Assembly (NCBI RefSeq): GCF_900148835.1
Contig: NZ_FRYK01000001.1
Span: 372,001-436,000, forward strand
DNA: 64,000 bases
Reading direction: 5' to 3'
From: Flavobacterium cucumis
GTDB lineage: Bacteria; Bacteroidota; Bacteroidia; Flavobacteriales; Flavobacteriaceae
Each line of letters starts with the position of its first letter. Positions within the stretch are counted from its first letter, which is position 1. Shown here in pieces: positions 32,972 to 42,373 of this stretch. A program made the position numbers and the translations under genes. Below the pieces are notes generated by a model. It was not told the DNA's origin. It did no database searches and saw only the letters and a list, made by a program, of their open reading frames with translations.

Positions 32972-35215
32972 TTATTTTTTATTTTGTTGATTAAACTCTT
33001 TAAACAACTCTAATAGATTCATTATTGATTTAATCAAATCGTTAGTCTCTAAAAGTAAAGCGAAATATAATTTACTATTTTTAGGACTTGTTTCTGTAGT
33101 TCTAATTCTAACAATTTGTTTTTTTATCAAACTTTCAACTGAATTTAAGAAGGTGTTTTTCTCTTTTAAAATATCGTCTAATTTAGTAAAATCTTCTGTT
33201 TTAAAACTTTCCTCTAACTTCGTTAAAATCGCTTGAAGTTGAACATCTATCGTTTTTAAATCACGAATCTGATTGAATTTCAATTTTTTATGGTTATTAT
33301 TCACATGCGAATGACTACTGTTTGTTATAAAATCAATAGACTGAACCATGTCTTGCAAATAGCCTAAAATTAAAATATAAAATCTACTTGCTTCTACCGA
33401 ATTTTCATCCAAATTTTTGATAAAATAAAACACATTGCTCTTTAACTCATCAATCTCTTTTTCAAGTTTTTTTAGCGCTTTCTTGTTCTCTTTTAACTTG
33501 GCTAAATCTTGCAATCCTAAATTATCAATAACATTAGTATATAACATATTTGTTTTACGCAAAACTTTAGAAATCTGAGAAGAACTCTCCGTTATCATCT
33601 CTTTGATAGTAACAATATCCTCTTTTCTTAATTTCTTAATTTCCTCTTCTTCTTGCACCTTCTTTTTGTGAATTTGATTACTTCTGTAGAAAAAGATAGC
33701 CACCACAATCATGAAAGCAAAGAAAGCAAAAACTTCTCCTATAAATAAAATATAGGCAATAATAGCTGATGATAAGAAAGCCGCCAAAGCTGTTACAAAC
33801 CAACCTCCAATTACATTAAAAACACCTGCGACACGGTAAACAGCACTTTCTCTATCCCAAGCTCTATCAGCAAAAGAAGATCCCATAGCCACCATGAAAG
33901 TCACATAAGTTGTAGATAACGGTAATTTCATAGAAGTACCTATGGAGATCAAAATAGATGCAACAATTAAATTAACTGACGCTCTTACCATGTCAAACAT
34001 TGGCTGTTCATCACGCTTACCCGTATATTCTGGCTGAACAAACTGAGCATCCAATTTTTTCTGAAGCGATTTTGGTAAAATAAAACTAATTATATTACCT
34101 ATATACATAAACCCACGAACAATATTTCTGGATAAATTATTCGCATTATACTTTTCATTTCCTTCCCCTTGACGTGATAAATTTTGTTCTGTTTCAATAA
34201 CAGATTTTGCTTTTTTTGATGTCCATAACGTATAGACCATGATCACACCAGCTGCAGCCAAAAACAAGAAAGGGGCCGGCAAATTTTCTTTCTCTAAATC
34301 GGACATCATGAACTCTGTAGCTCCAACAGTTTGAGCTGCCCAGATTTCATAAGCTTGATAAGCCGCAATCGGCACTCCAATAAAGTTTACCAAATCGTTT
34401 CCAGCAAATGCTAATGCCAATCCAAATGTCCCTACAATAATGATAAATTTAAAGACACTATACTTAAAAACACTAATTAGTAACTGACAAACAATAGTCC
34501 ATAAAATAAACGAATAAAGTATTATCGTTAAAGGACTTTCTTTAATAAAATCCTTTATCTCAGAAGGTACAAAAGTGATAGATTTTAATCCTTTTACTAA
34601 AATAAAAAAAGTGATAGCTGTCATTGCAACTCCTCCAAAAAGAGCAGCTACATATTGGTATCTTTTTTCAATATGGAAGGTGAAAATTAACCTTGAAACG
34701 TACTGAACTAAAGACCCTAGAGCAAACGATAATGCCACAGAAAGCAAAATACTATAAACTATTTCAGTTGCTTTTTCAGAGTTGATATACCTTCCTAAAG
34801 TATCAAAACCATCTTCACTTACATATACTTTGTAAATAGCTAATGCAACGGAAGCACCTAACAAAGAAAAGATTACAGAAACCGTTGTTGATGTTGGCAA
34901 TCCTAATGTATTAAAAACATCAAGCAACAATACATCGGTAATCATTACTGCTAAAAAGATGATGATGACATCGTTAAAACTGAACATACTTGGCGTAAAT
35001 ATTCCGTTTCTAGCAATCTCCATCATACCATTCGAGTAAAGCGCTCCAACAGCAACTCCCAAACTCGCCACAATCATAATGGTTTTAAACGAAACCGCTT
35101 TTGAACCAATAGCAGAATTCAAGAAATTAACTGCATCATTACTTACCCCTACCATCAAATCGGTAATTGCAAGAATAGCTAATGCAATTAACATTATAAT
35201 ATAAATTTGCTCCAT
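32972..35215 (-). CDS. PiT family inorganic phosphate transporter with C-terminal helical domain
   Basis: Inner-membrane phosphate/cation symporter of 747 residues. The two PiT signature repeats are visible: GVSNDAVNFLNSAIGSKAVS (about 23-42) and AFAGNDLVNFIGVPIAAYQ (about 275), with around ten to twelve transmembrane segments. After the last membrane segment (about 510), a soluble tail of about 230 residues is rich in charged heptads (LRKTNMLYTNVIDNL, NKKALKKLEKEIDELKSNV) and resembles PhoU-like helical bundles. The fusion suggests built-in regulation in place of a separate PhoU-like protein. Single gene. Confidence 0.9.
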   Translation of the reverse strand: MEQIYIIMLIALAILAITDLMVGVSNDAVNFLNSAIGSKAVSFKTIMIVASLGVAVGALYSNGMMEIARNGIFTPSMFSFNDVIIIFLAVMITDVLLLDVFNTLGLPTSTTVSVIFSLLGASVALAIYKVYVSEDGFDTLGRYINSEKATEIVYSILLSVALSFALGSLVQYVSRLIFTFHIEKRYQYVAALFGGVAMTAITFFILVKGLKSITFVPSEIKDFIKESPLTIILYSFILWTIVCQLLISVFKYSVFKFIIIVGTFGLALAFAGNDLVNFIGVPIAAYQAYEIWAAQTVGATEFMMSDLEKENLPAPFLFLAAAGVIMVYTLWTSKKAKSVIETEQNLSRQGEGNEKYNANNLSRNIVRGFMYIGNIISFILPKSLQKKLDAQFVQPEYTGKRDEQPMFDMVRASVNLIVASILISIGTSMKLPLSTTYVTFMVAMGSSFADRAWDRESAVYRVAGVFNVIGGWFVTALAAFLSSAIIAYILFIGEVFAFFAFMIVVAIFFYRSNQIHKKKVQEEEEIKKLRKEDIVTIKEMITESSSQISKVLRKTNMLYTNVIDNLGLQDLAKLKENKKALKKLEKEIDELKSNVFYFIKNLDENSVEASRFYILILGYLQDMVQSIDFITNSSHSHVNNNHKKLKFNQIRDLKTIDVQLQAILTKLEESFKTEDFTKLDDILKEKNTFLNSVESLIKKQIVRIRTTETSPKNSKLYFALLLETNDLIKSIMNLLELFKEFNQQNKK

Positions 35216-35350
35216 TTTTTTATGAATTAATTTTGCTGCAAAATTCCTTTAAGAAATTTAGATTTACGTTAATTTAATGTTATCAATTGTAATAAAAGTA
35301 ATTTTTAAAAATAAATTTCTTAACTTTAATTTAATATTAATATTCTAACT

Positions 35351-35551
35351 ATGGCAGTATTAAAAGTAATCGAAGTCTTATCCAGCTCCAGTGTGAGTTG
35401 GGAAGACGCAACAAGAAAAGCGGTGACACAAGCAGCTAAATCTTTAAAAAACATTCGTTCCGTTTATGTTCAAGACCAAAGCGCTTCCGTTAAAGACAAT
35501 GAAATAACAGAATTTAGAGTTAATCTCAAACTTACATTTGAAATCGAATAA
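35351..35551 (+). CDS. Dodecin family flavin-binding protein
   Basis: Small protein of 66 residues forming a dodecameric shell that sequesters flavin. The family pattern is clear: VIEVLSSSSVSWEDATRKAV with the flavin-stacking Trp 17, then a helix and two beta strands (VYVQDQSASVKDNEITEFRVNLKLTFEIE). It is a single gene with a terminator at once downstream. Confidence 0.93.
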   Translation: MAVLKVIEVLSSSSVSWEDATRKAVTQAAKSLKNIRSVYVQDQSASVKDNEITEFRVNLKLTFEIE

Positions 35552-35561
35552 TCAAAATTTT

Positions 35562-35587
35562 CAAAAAGCGCTCAAAAGCGCTTTTTG
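35562..35587 (+). terminator. Intrinsic terminator after the dodecin gene
   Basis: 10-bp perfect stem CAAAAAGCGC (35562-35571) and GCGCTTTTTG (35578-35587) with loop TCAAAA. The last three bases double as the -33 TTG of the next promoter. Confidence 0.85.
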
Positions 35588-35614
35588 TCTTTAAAAATTA
35601 TAACAATATCTTTG
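35585..35614 (+). promoter_or_regulatory. mscS-type gene promoter followed by an A15 leader
   Basis: TTG at 35585-35587, a 19-base spacer, then TATCTTTG at 35607-35614. The start of transcription should be near 35619, inside a run of 15 A (35616-35630) that ends 4 bases before the ATG. Confidence 0.78.
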
Positions 35615-35634
35615 TAAAAAAAAAAAAAAAGAAT

Positions 35635-36453
35635 ATGACACCCCTAGAAATCCAAAGTTATTTTGAAACAATAAAAAAATTAGTCTTTGAATACTCTCCA
35701 AAATTTGTAATTGCAATTATTATTTTGCTAGCAGGTTTATGGTTTACAAGTTTTATAACTAAATCGGCTAAAAAAATTATGAGTGTTCGAAATGTAGAAC
35801 TAACCCTTTCTACTTTTATTGGAAATCTAATTTTTTGGACATTACGAATTTTACTTTTTGTAACAGTAATCTCAAAACTCGGTATAGAAACATCTGCATT
35901 TGTTACTATTTTAGGGGCTGCAGGTTTGGCAATTGGATTATCTTTACAAGGTTCACTATCTAATTTTGCTGGTGGGATATTAATAATTTTATTCAAACCC
36001 TTTAGAATTGGCGACTTCATAGAAGCCCAAAATGTCTCTGGCACTGTTAAAGATATAAAAATATTTTCAACGGTTATAACATCACCTGATAACAAGCAAA
36101 TTGTAATTCCTAATGCCGCACTATCAAATGGTGTAATTATAAATTATACTGTTAACGGAATAAGAAGGGTTGATTTAATCATTTCCGTAGATTATGGAAC
36201 CGATTTACAATTAGCAAAAGACACTATTTTCAATGTTTTAGATACAATTCCTGAGATTTTAAAAGATCCTGAAACTGCTGTTTTTATAAACAATTTAGCT
36301 TCAAGTTCAATCGATTTTGCTGTACGACCCTTTACAGAAAATGAAAATTATTGGAAAGTCAAATCTGACGTCTTAGAAAAAATTAAAATTGCATTTGATA
36401 AAGCAGGCATTGAAATCCCTTATCCTCATCAAGTAGAAATCCACAAAGAATAA
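35635..36453 (+). CDS. Mechanosensitive ion channel, MscS family
   Basis: Inner-membrane channel of 272 residues that opens under membrane tension to release solutes. Three transmembrane segments (about 18-40, 58-80, 88-118) precede the pore helix GAAGLAIGLSLQGSLSNFAGGILII, the Gly/Ala-rich TM3 typical of MscS, then the cytoplasmic beta domain (RIGDFIEAQNVSGTVKDIKIFSTVITSPDNKQIVIPNA) and the alpha/beta cage. Length matches the minimal MscS form. It is convergent with tsaB with an 8-bp gap. Confidence 0.95.
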   Translation: MTPLEIQSYFETIKKLVFEYSPKFVIAIIILLAGLWFTSFITKSAKKIMSVRNVELTLSTFIGNLIFWTLRILLFVTVISKLGIETSAFVTILGAAGLAIGLSLQGSLSNFAGGILIILFKPFRIGDFIEAQNVSGTVKDIKIFSTVITSPDNKQIVIPNAALSNGVIINYTVNGIRRVDLIISVDYGTDLQLAKDTIFNVLDTIPEILKDPETAVFINNLASSSIDFAVRPFTENENYWKVKSDVLEKIKIAFDKAGIEIPYPHQVEIHKE

Positions 36454-36461
36454 GTTTAATT

Positions 36462-37121
36462 TTACTTGTTCAACACAAAATCCTTTAAATAATAAGGCTC
36501 AAAATAAGCAACGTCTTCAAAGTTGCTTGTTTGGTATTTTTCAAAAGATAAATCACACATTTCATTAGCAGATGGAAATATCACATCAGAATGGAATATA
36601 AATTTAGTATTGGTTAAAGTGTTTTTTAATTTATCTGTTCCATCACCTACCAAATGGATTGTATCTTTAATTTCTTGATAAGAGGTCTCGTCTATGATTT
36701 CAGCTTGGGTATTTCTAATTTGATTGTGGTGTTTGTCATAAAAAGCAGTAAAAACTTCCATTCTACGCGCATCAATCATAGGAACAATGATGCCGTCATG
36801 GACCTTAATTTTTTTTGCTAAAAGTTGTAATGTATCAATTGCAATTAATGGAATGTTCAAAGAATAACAAAATCCTTTTGCAGAGGAAACCCCTATCCTT
36901 AAACCCGTGTAAGACCCTGGTCCTTGGCTCACAGCAACAGCAGCTAAATCAGAAAATTTTAACTGATTTTCAAAAAGCAACTCTTCTATGAAAACATGTA
37001 ACTTTTCAGCATGTGAAAAATTTTGCTCAGCAATTTCCTTGCAAGCGATACACTTTCCGTCACTAGCTAATGCTACTGAACAATTTTTTGTAGCGGTTTC
37101 GATATTTAAAATTAGAGCCAT
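36462..37121 (-). CDS. tsaB: tRNA threonylcarbamoyladenosine biosynthesis protein TsaB
   Basis: Non-catalytic partner of TsaD in forming the t6A modification at position 37 of ANN-decoding tRNAs; 219 residues. An ASKHA-fold opening LILNIETATKNCSVAL and the signature SQGPGSYTGLRIGVSSAKGFC are clear. The start at 37121 (MALILNIE) is chosen over an upstream non-ATG codon. It follows the efflux-adaptor gene but is separated by a terminator, so it is probably its own unit. Confidence 0.95.
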   Translation of the reverse strand: MALILNIETATKNCSVALASDGKCIACKEIAEQNFSHAEKLHVFIEELLFENQLKFSDLAAVAVSQGPGSYTGLRIGVSSAKGFCYSLNIPLIAIDTLQLLAKKIKVHDGIIVPMIDARRMEVFTAFYDKHHNQIRNTQAEIIDETSYQEIKDTIHLVGDGTDKLKNTLTNTKFIFHSDVIFPSANEMCDLSFEKYQTSNFEDVAYFEPYYLKDFVLNK

Positions 37122-37170
37122 AATCAAATTTTGAAAAGCAAAGTTAGTGATGAAAATACGTAAAAAAAAA

Positions 37171-37192
37171 ATAAGACGCTATTTCTAGCGTC
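37171..37192 (-). terminator. Intrinsic terminator after the efflux adaptor gene
   Basis: 7-bp stem GACGCTA and TAGCGTC (37175-37181 and 37186-37192) with loop TTTC; on the minus strand it is followed by a long T-rich run. Confidence 0.82.
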
Positions 37193-37223
37193 CTACTTAA
37201 ACAAATTAACTAATTAATGAATC

Positions 37224-38546
37224 TTATTTTTTGGAATCCGACGCATTCTTCTTATCTTTCTCAGAAGCCACCTTCACTTTGTCATTTGAAGCCAAGTCCT
37301 TTGAAACCGTAGTATAAGGGCCAATTATAATTTCTTCACCAGCTTTTAACCCTGTGATAATTTCAATATTAGAATCATCTTGAATTCCTGTTTTTACCAC
37401 TCTTAATTTTGCCTTATCTCCTACTTTTACAAATACACACTCGAATTTATTATCTCCCTTTGGTGCATTTCCTTTCTGTTCTTGCTCTTTCTTTTCAAGC
37501 TCCGCAACTATATCTTTTTTCACTGAAGTTGTATCGTCTTTGATAACAACCGCACTAATTGGAACAGCTATAATATTTTCCTTTCTTTCTGTTATAATAT
37601 CAACAGTAGCAGTCATTCCTGGACGAAATGGAGAATAATTTTCCGGCTTTCCAGTTAATAAATCTTGATAGGATTCTTTCAAAATTCTAACTTTAACTTT
37701 AAAATTTGTAACTTGATCTGCTGTTAAAGCAGTACTAGCAGAATTAGAAATACTGGTTACAATACCTTTAAAGGCTCTTTTTAAATAAGCATCTACTTCA
37801 ATATTAGCCGAATCCCCGATGTTAATCTTTACAATATCATTTTCATTCACATCCACTTCAACTTCCATATTATTTAAATTGGCAATTCTCAGTATTTCGG
37901 TTCCTGCCATTTGTTGCGTACCTAAAACTCTTTCACCCAACTCAATATTTAATAAAGAAATTGTTCCATCTGCAGGAGCATAAATTGTGGTTCTTCTAAG
38001 GTTATCATTTGCCTCTGTAACCGTTGCTGATGCACTCTGAACTTGATAATAAGCCGATTGTTTGTTGGCTACTGCAACTTCATATGCCGAAACTATTCTA
38101 TCCCACTCCGATTTTGAAATAATTCCTTTTTCAAATAATTTTTGATTTCTGTCATAATTTGCTTTAGCCTCTTTAACTTGAGCGTCTGCCTGACTTAAAC
38201 CCGCTTTTGAAGTTGACATAGATGCAACAGAACGATTTACACCCGATTCATATAAATCCGGATTAATTCGAACCAACAAATCTCCTTTCTTAACTTGTTG
38301 CCCCTCTTTTACAGGTAAGGCAATTACTTCACCCGAAACCTCTGATGATATTTTTACTTCAATCTCTGGCTGAATTTTTCCAGTTGCAGAAACCGTTTCT
38401 ATGATTCTTGTTTGCGCAACTTTTGATAATTCAACAATTTTTGAATCATCATTATTTCCGATAACGCCACCTTTTTTTAGTCCAACTAATAATAAGATTA
38501 ATCCGATTGCACTTCCTAATAAAATGAATATGGTTTTCTTTGACAT
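37224..38546 (-). CDS. HlyD/MacA-type efflux periplasmic adaptor subunit
   Basis: Membrane-fusion protein of 440 residues. An N-terminal membrane anchor (about 5-24) is followed by a barrel-sandwich (lipoyl) half EVIALPVKEGQQVKKGDLLVRI, a helical hairpin (about 105-180), the second lipoyl half IYAPADGTISLLNIELGERV, a beta-barrel domain, and a membrane-proximal domain interrupted by a charged insert (KKEQEQKGNAPKGDNK). This form works with MacB-type ABC exporters or RND pumps and a TolC channel. The TolC gene is 20 bp upstream, but no pump gene is adjacent. Confidence 0.9.
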   Translation of the reverse strand: MSKKTIFILLGSAIGLILLLVGLKKGGVIGNNDDSKIVELSKVAQTRIIETVSATGKIQPEIEVKISSEVSGEVIALPVKEGQQVKKGDLLVRINPDLYESGVNRSVASMSTSKAGLSQADAQVKEAKANYDRNQKLFEKGIISKSEWDRIVSAYEVAVANKQSAYYQVQSASATVTEANDNLRRTTIYAPADGTISLLNIELGERVLGTQQMAGTEILRIANLNNMEVEVDVNENDIVKINIGDSANIEVDAYLKRAFKGIVTSISNSASTALTADQVTNFKVKVRILKESYQDLLTGKPENYSPFRPGMTATVDIITERKENIIAVPISAVVIKDDTTSVKKDIVAELEKKEQEQKGNAPKGDNKFECVFVKVGDKAKLRVVKTGIQDDSNIEIITGLKAGEEIIIGPYTTVSKDLASNDKVKVASEKDKKNASDSKK

Positions 38547-38566
38547 GACTAGGTATTTATATTTTG

Positions 38567-40000
38567 TTACTGTTTTTTAATTAATGGAATCCCAAAATAG
38601 AATTCTAAAATTTTTGTTCTAAAAATGTAATCGTATTTTGTTCTCAAAACCTCTGATTGAGCATTGACAAATAGTGTTTGGGCTTGATTAAAATCAAATA
38701 CATTAATTAGTCCGACTTCGTATCTGGCTTTAGCATACTCAAATGACAACTTTCTAGCAACTAAAGTTGTTTCAGCCGCATCATAACTTTCCTTAGCAGC
38801 ACTTGCATCTGCATAAGCCGTATAAACTATTCTTTCTATATCAAGCTCTTGCTGATCCAAATTTAGTTTTGCTCTGTCTAATGCCACCTTACTTCTTTGC
38901 ACATTGTTTCTAGCTGCAAATCCATTAAAAATTGGAACATTTAACTGAAGTCCAAAATTCTGACCTTTGTTGTTGTCAAATTGATCAAAAACTGGCTCGG
39001 GTTTACCTAAAATTGGTGAAAAATTCTGTTGAAGTACAGACTGCCCAGTTCCATCAACAAAACCTATAATAGAGGTTGGGTTATTTGCATTAGGTTGAAA
39101 TCCAGTTATCCTGTCACTATATGCCGCTCTAGTATTAAAACTGTAAAACCCTGAAATTGTCGGCTGATAAGCACCTCTAGCTATTGCAACATCTTTTTGA
39201 GCCAACTCTACATTGGATTTCGCAATTTTCAATTCTGTTCTAGTTTCTTTAGCTTTTTGTATGATACTTTGTGATGATTGCAATAAAATTTCAGCATTTA
39301 ATGATGGAATCTGATTCTCGTCAATATCGAAACTTTCAAAATCTTCTAATCTTAATAATTGCGCCAAACTTAATTTAGAAATTAATAAAGCATTTTGGGC
39401 TGTGATTACTCTTTGTGCATCTGCCGCAACTGTTGCTTTAATATCTAATAAATCTCCATTTGGAACAACACCCGCGTCTACTAATTCTTGTGTTCTTTCT
39501 AACTGGGTTAAGTTATACTCTTTTTGTTGCAATTGAACTTTTAAATTTTCCTTGTTAAACAAAATTTGTAAATATGCATTTGCTACATTCAAAGCTATAT
39601 CTTCTTGCATTTTTGTAAGTTGATACTGTGTAGCGATTATCTGTAAGTTAGATTTACGCAGTTGCAACTGATTTCTCAATCCATTATAAATATCAACTCC
39701 TACATTTAATCCAGCAGAAGTAAATTGTGTGGTCTGATTTTCTAACAAACCTGTTGTTATATTTTGGTTCAAACCAATATTCCATGAATGAGATGCATTA
39801 GCATTAATACTTGGTAAAAAAGCTCCCATAGCATCCTTTTTATTAATGCTTGCGTTTTTCAAATCCAATTCAGATTGTTTAATTGAAATATTGTTTTTAA
39901 TAGCATAATCTACGCACTCCTCTAAAGTCCATTTTTTACTTTGTGCCGAAAGTTGAAAACCGATCAACAATAGAAAAAAAACTATTTTTTTTGTTATCAT
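38567..40000 (-). CDS. TolC family outer membrane efflux channel
   Basis: Outer-membrane channel subunit of 477 residues. A signal peptide (MITKKIVFFLLLIGFQLSAQ) is followed by two OEP repeats: WTLEECVDYAIKNNISIKQS at the start of the first, long coiled coils, and SAKESYDAAETTLVARKLSFEYAKARYEVGLINVFDFNQAQ in the second. Length is normal. It is first in a two-gene unit with the adaptor; together they form the periplasmic and outer-membrane parts of an exporter whose inner-membrane pump must be encoded elsewhere. Confidence 0.93.
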   Translation of the reverse strand: MITKKIVFFLLLIGFQLSAQSKKWTLEECVDYAIKNNISIKQSELDLKNASINKKDAMGAFLPSINANASHSWNIGLNQNITTGLLENQTTQFTSAGLNVGVDIYNGLRNQLQLRKSNLQIIATQYQLTKMQEDIALNVANAYLQILFNKENLKVQLQQKEYNLTQLERTQELVDAGVVPNGDLLDIKATVAADAQRVITAQNALLISKLSLAQLLRLEDFESFDIDENQIPSLNAEILLQSSQSIIQKAKETRTELKIAKSNVELAQKDVAIARGAYQPTISGFYSFNTRAAYSDRITGFQPNANNPTSIIGFVDGTGQSVLQQNFSPILGKPEPVFDQFDNNKGQNFGLQLNVPIFNGFAARNNVQRSKVALDRAKLNLDQQELDIERIVYTAYADASAAKESYDAAETTLVARKLSFEYAKARYEVGLINVFDFNQAQTLFVNAQSEVLRTKYDYIFRTKILEFYFGIPLIKKQ

Positions 40001-40102
40001 TTTATGTGCTTTAAATCTCTTTTCTTATAAGACCTCTTTTTATTTATTTTGTTACAGTATATCAATTAAAATTTTACTTTTACAGTGAAAATTAGAGATG
40101 TT

Positions 40103-41494
40103 ATGAAAACCATTCTTACCGAGCTAACCTTGTTTTTATTAGTAATCATAACCTTTTCATGTGGTCCCTCGAAAAAAATTGAAGCTGTCAAACCAGTACC
40201 TTCAGACGAAAATCCAGTAGTCTTTAAAAATAAAGTTTCCTTCATTTCAATGCCAGTCGAGATCACTTTAAAAGAACTTGAACAACAATTAAATAAAAAT
40301 GTAACCGGTCTGGTATACCAAGATTCCATATTAAACGATGACAAAACCGAAATGAAAATATGGAAAACAGCACCAATTAAAATAAGTGAAAAAGAAGGAA
40401 ACATACGTTCTATAATTCCTTTAAAAATCTGGGCTAAATTCAAATATGGAACGGATTTTATGGGATTAAACGATACTCGAGAAATCAATTTAAACGGAAC
40501 AATTACACTTAACAGTAAAACACATTTGACTAACTGGAAACTAATCACTACTTCCAAAATAGAAAATTTTGAATGGAACGAAAGTCCAACAATATTGATA
40601 TCTGGTAAAAACATCCCAATTACATATATCATCAACCCAACTCTAAACTTGTTTAAATCAAAAATTTCGAAGAAAATTGACGAAGCCATCGACAAAACAT
40701 GTGACTTCAAACCTCATGTCTTAGATGCTTTGGACAAATTGAGCAATCCTATTTTAACAAGCGAAAAGTACGAAACTTGGTTCAAAATGGTTCCACTAGA
40801 GTTGTATGTAACAGACGCTAAGTTAACACCAATCAAAATCTTGTTGAACATGGGATTAAAATGCAACATGCAAACTATGGTGGGACAACAACCCAAAAAA
40901 GGTTTCGATGTAGCTAAAATAATATTGAAACCCGTTGCTACAATTCCTGAAAACACTACTGTATCAGTTGTTGCAGTTTCAACATTTGAAAGCGCAAGTA
41001 AAATTGTAACTAAAAATTTTCAAGGACAAGAGTTCGCGTCAGGAAATAGAAAAATTACAGTTCAAAAAGTAGACTTATGGCAAAAAGAAGGCAAAATGAT
41101 AATTGCTTTAGACGTTCTAGGAAGTATTAATGGAACTATTTATTTGTCAGGAATCCCAAATTACAATTCGATTACCAAAGAAATCTATTTTGACCAAATG
41201 GATTATGTTTTGAACACAAAAAACATCTTAATGAAGTCTGCAAATTGGCTATTGCATGGCACAATATTAAAAAGCATTCAAACCAACTGTCGTTACTCAA
41301 TCAAAGGAAATTTAGATGAAGGGAAACAGAATATGAAACCTTATTTGAACAACTATTCTCCTATGAAAGGCGTCTATGTAAACGGGACTATTAATGACTT
41401 TGAATTCGAAAAAGTAGAAATAACCGACAAAGCCATCATAGCTTTTATAACAACGTCAGGACAAATGAATATTTCAATCGATGGTCTAGAATAA
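40103..41494 (+). CDS. DUF4403 family lipoprotein
   Basis: Predicted lipoprotein of 463 residues. The start at 40103 (MKTILTELTLFLLVIITFSC) gives a lipoprotein signal with Cys 20; a GTG six codons earlier is possible. The mature part is a two-half beta-rich protein typical of DUF4403, whose halves resemble lipid-binding tubular folds: EITLKELEQQLNKNVTGLVYQD opens the first half, and the second ends ITDKAIIAFITTSGQMNISIDGL. The family is periplasmic or outer-membrane attached and of unknown function. Divergent from the TolC gene, convergent with the small CxxC protein gene. Confidence 0.83.
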   Translation: MKTILTELTLFLLVIITFSCGPSKKIEAVKPVPSDENPVVFKNKVSFISMPVEITLKELEQQLNKNVTGLVYQDSILNDDKTEMKIWKTAPIKISEKEGNIRSIIPLKIWAKFKYGTDFMGLNDTREINLNGTITLNSKTHLTNWKLITTSKIENFEWNESPTILISGKNIPITYIINPTLNLFKSKISKKIDEAIDKTCDFKPHVLDALDKLSNPILTSEKYETWFKMVPLELYVTDAKLTPIKILLNMGLKCNMQTMVGQQPKKGFDVAKIILKPVATIPENTTVSVVAVSTFESASKIVTKNFQGQEFASGNRKITVQKVDLWQKEGKMIIALDVLGSINGTIYLSGIPNYNSITKEIYFDQMDYVLNTKNILMKSANWLLHGTILKSIQTNCRYSIKGNLDEGKQNMKPYLNNYSPMKGVYVNGTINDFEFEKVEITDKAIIAFITTSGQMNISIDGLE

Positions 41495-41510
41495 AGGCTA
41501 AAAAATTCTA

Positions 41511-41744
41511 TTAAGACAAGTTTTTAGATGGTTTCTTATTACCAAATTTTAATCGGTAGATCGCAAAACCTAATATACCTACCAATATGTAAGGTATCGC
41601 CATTAAATATACGATTCCATCATTAATAGCTTCAGCTTTAACACCACCTTCTTCACTCTCTAATGCAGCACGACACATAGCACATTGCGCTTGAGCAGAA
41701 ACTCCAATTAAGAAAAAACAAATTCCAACAAATATATTTTTCAT
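41511..41744 (-). CDS. Small exported CxxC membrane protein in oxidase cluster
   Basis: Protein of 77 residues: signal peptide ending SAQA, then a mature start QCAMCRAALESEEGG with a CxxC pair at the very N-terminus, then one transmembrane segment (about 44-65) and a basic tail. The exposed CxxC next to the membrane on the periplasmic side suggests metal or redox chemistry. It follows the DUF420 gene with no gap. I do not recognise a characterised homologue; a role in cytochrome oxidase assembly is inferred from position only. Confidence 0.75.
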   Translation of the reverse strand: MKNIFVGICFFLIGVSAQAQCAMCRAALESEEGGVKAEAINDGIVYLMAIPYILVGILGFAIYRLKFGNKKPSKNLS

Positions 41745-42284
41745 CTAATTCACGTAGTAAGGAGAAATCATTAAATAAACAATCACACCAGTAATCGCAA
41801 CATACAACCAAATTGGAAAGGTAATTTTAGCGATTTTTTTGTGCTTATCAAATCGATTTGATAACGCTTTTACATAAGTAATTAAAACTAATGGTATGAT
41901 AATGATAGATAACAAAATATGAGTTATCAAAATAAAATAATAAACATATTTAACAACCCCTTCTCCACCAAATTTTGTAGAATCTGAAGTCATATGATAG
42001 GCTACATACATTCCTAAAAAAGCTACGGAACAACCTATTGCCACTTTCATCAAGTTTTCATGTAATCTTCTATTCCCATTTTTGATTGCTATTACCGCTA
42101 CAACTAAAACAACTGCTGTTAAACCATTGATTGTAGCATAAATTGGGGGTAAGAAGGATAATGGCGCTACATCATAACCTAATTTTCTCAAATTAACTCC
42201 AAATAGCAAAGCCACAACAGCTGGAATAGCAATAGACAAAACAACTATAAGCTTATTGTATTTGGTTTCTATATTATTTTCCAT
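41745..42284 (-). CDS. DUF420 membrane protein
   Basis: Membrane protein of 179 residues with five or so transmembrane segments, including LSFLPPIYATINGLTAVVLVVAVIAIKNGNRRLHENLMKVA, characteristic of the DUF420 family. Bacillus homologues (YozB/CtaM-like) help maturation of heme-copper oxidases. Conserved histidines (LHENLM, VAYHMTSD, THILLS) lie at membrane edges and could bind metal or heme. It lies between sco and the small CxxC protein in the oxidase cluster. Confidence 0.88.
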   Translation of the reverse strand: MENNIETKYNKLIVVLSIAIPAVVALLFGVNLRKLGYDVAPLSFLPPIYATINGLTAVVLVVAVIAIKNGNRRLHENLMKVAIGCSVAFLGMYVAYHMTSDSTKFGGEGVVKYVYYFILITHILLSIIIIPLVLITYVKALSNRFDKHKKIAKITFPIWLYVAITGVIVYLMISPYYVN

Positions 42285-42373
42285 TTCATTTATTTTTATA
42301 CATTTTAATTCTATAAACTTTTAACAATTTAAGAAATATAAGTTGATGTAAGATAGAAAATTGTTCTTGAAAA

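Noticed and set aside
40066..40710. 214-codon open frame on the minus strand within the DUF4403 gene
   Set aside because: It lies antisense to a clear lipoprotein gene, has no recognisable domain, and its composition mirrors the opposite strand.
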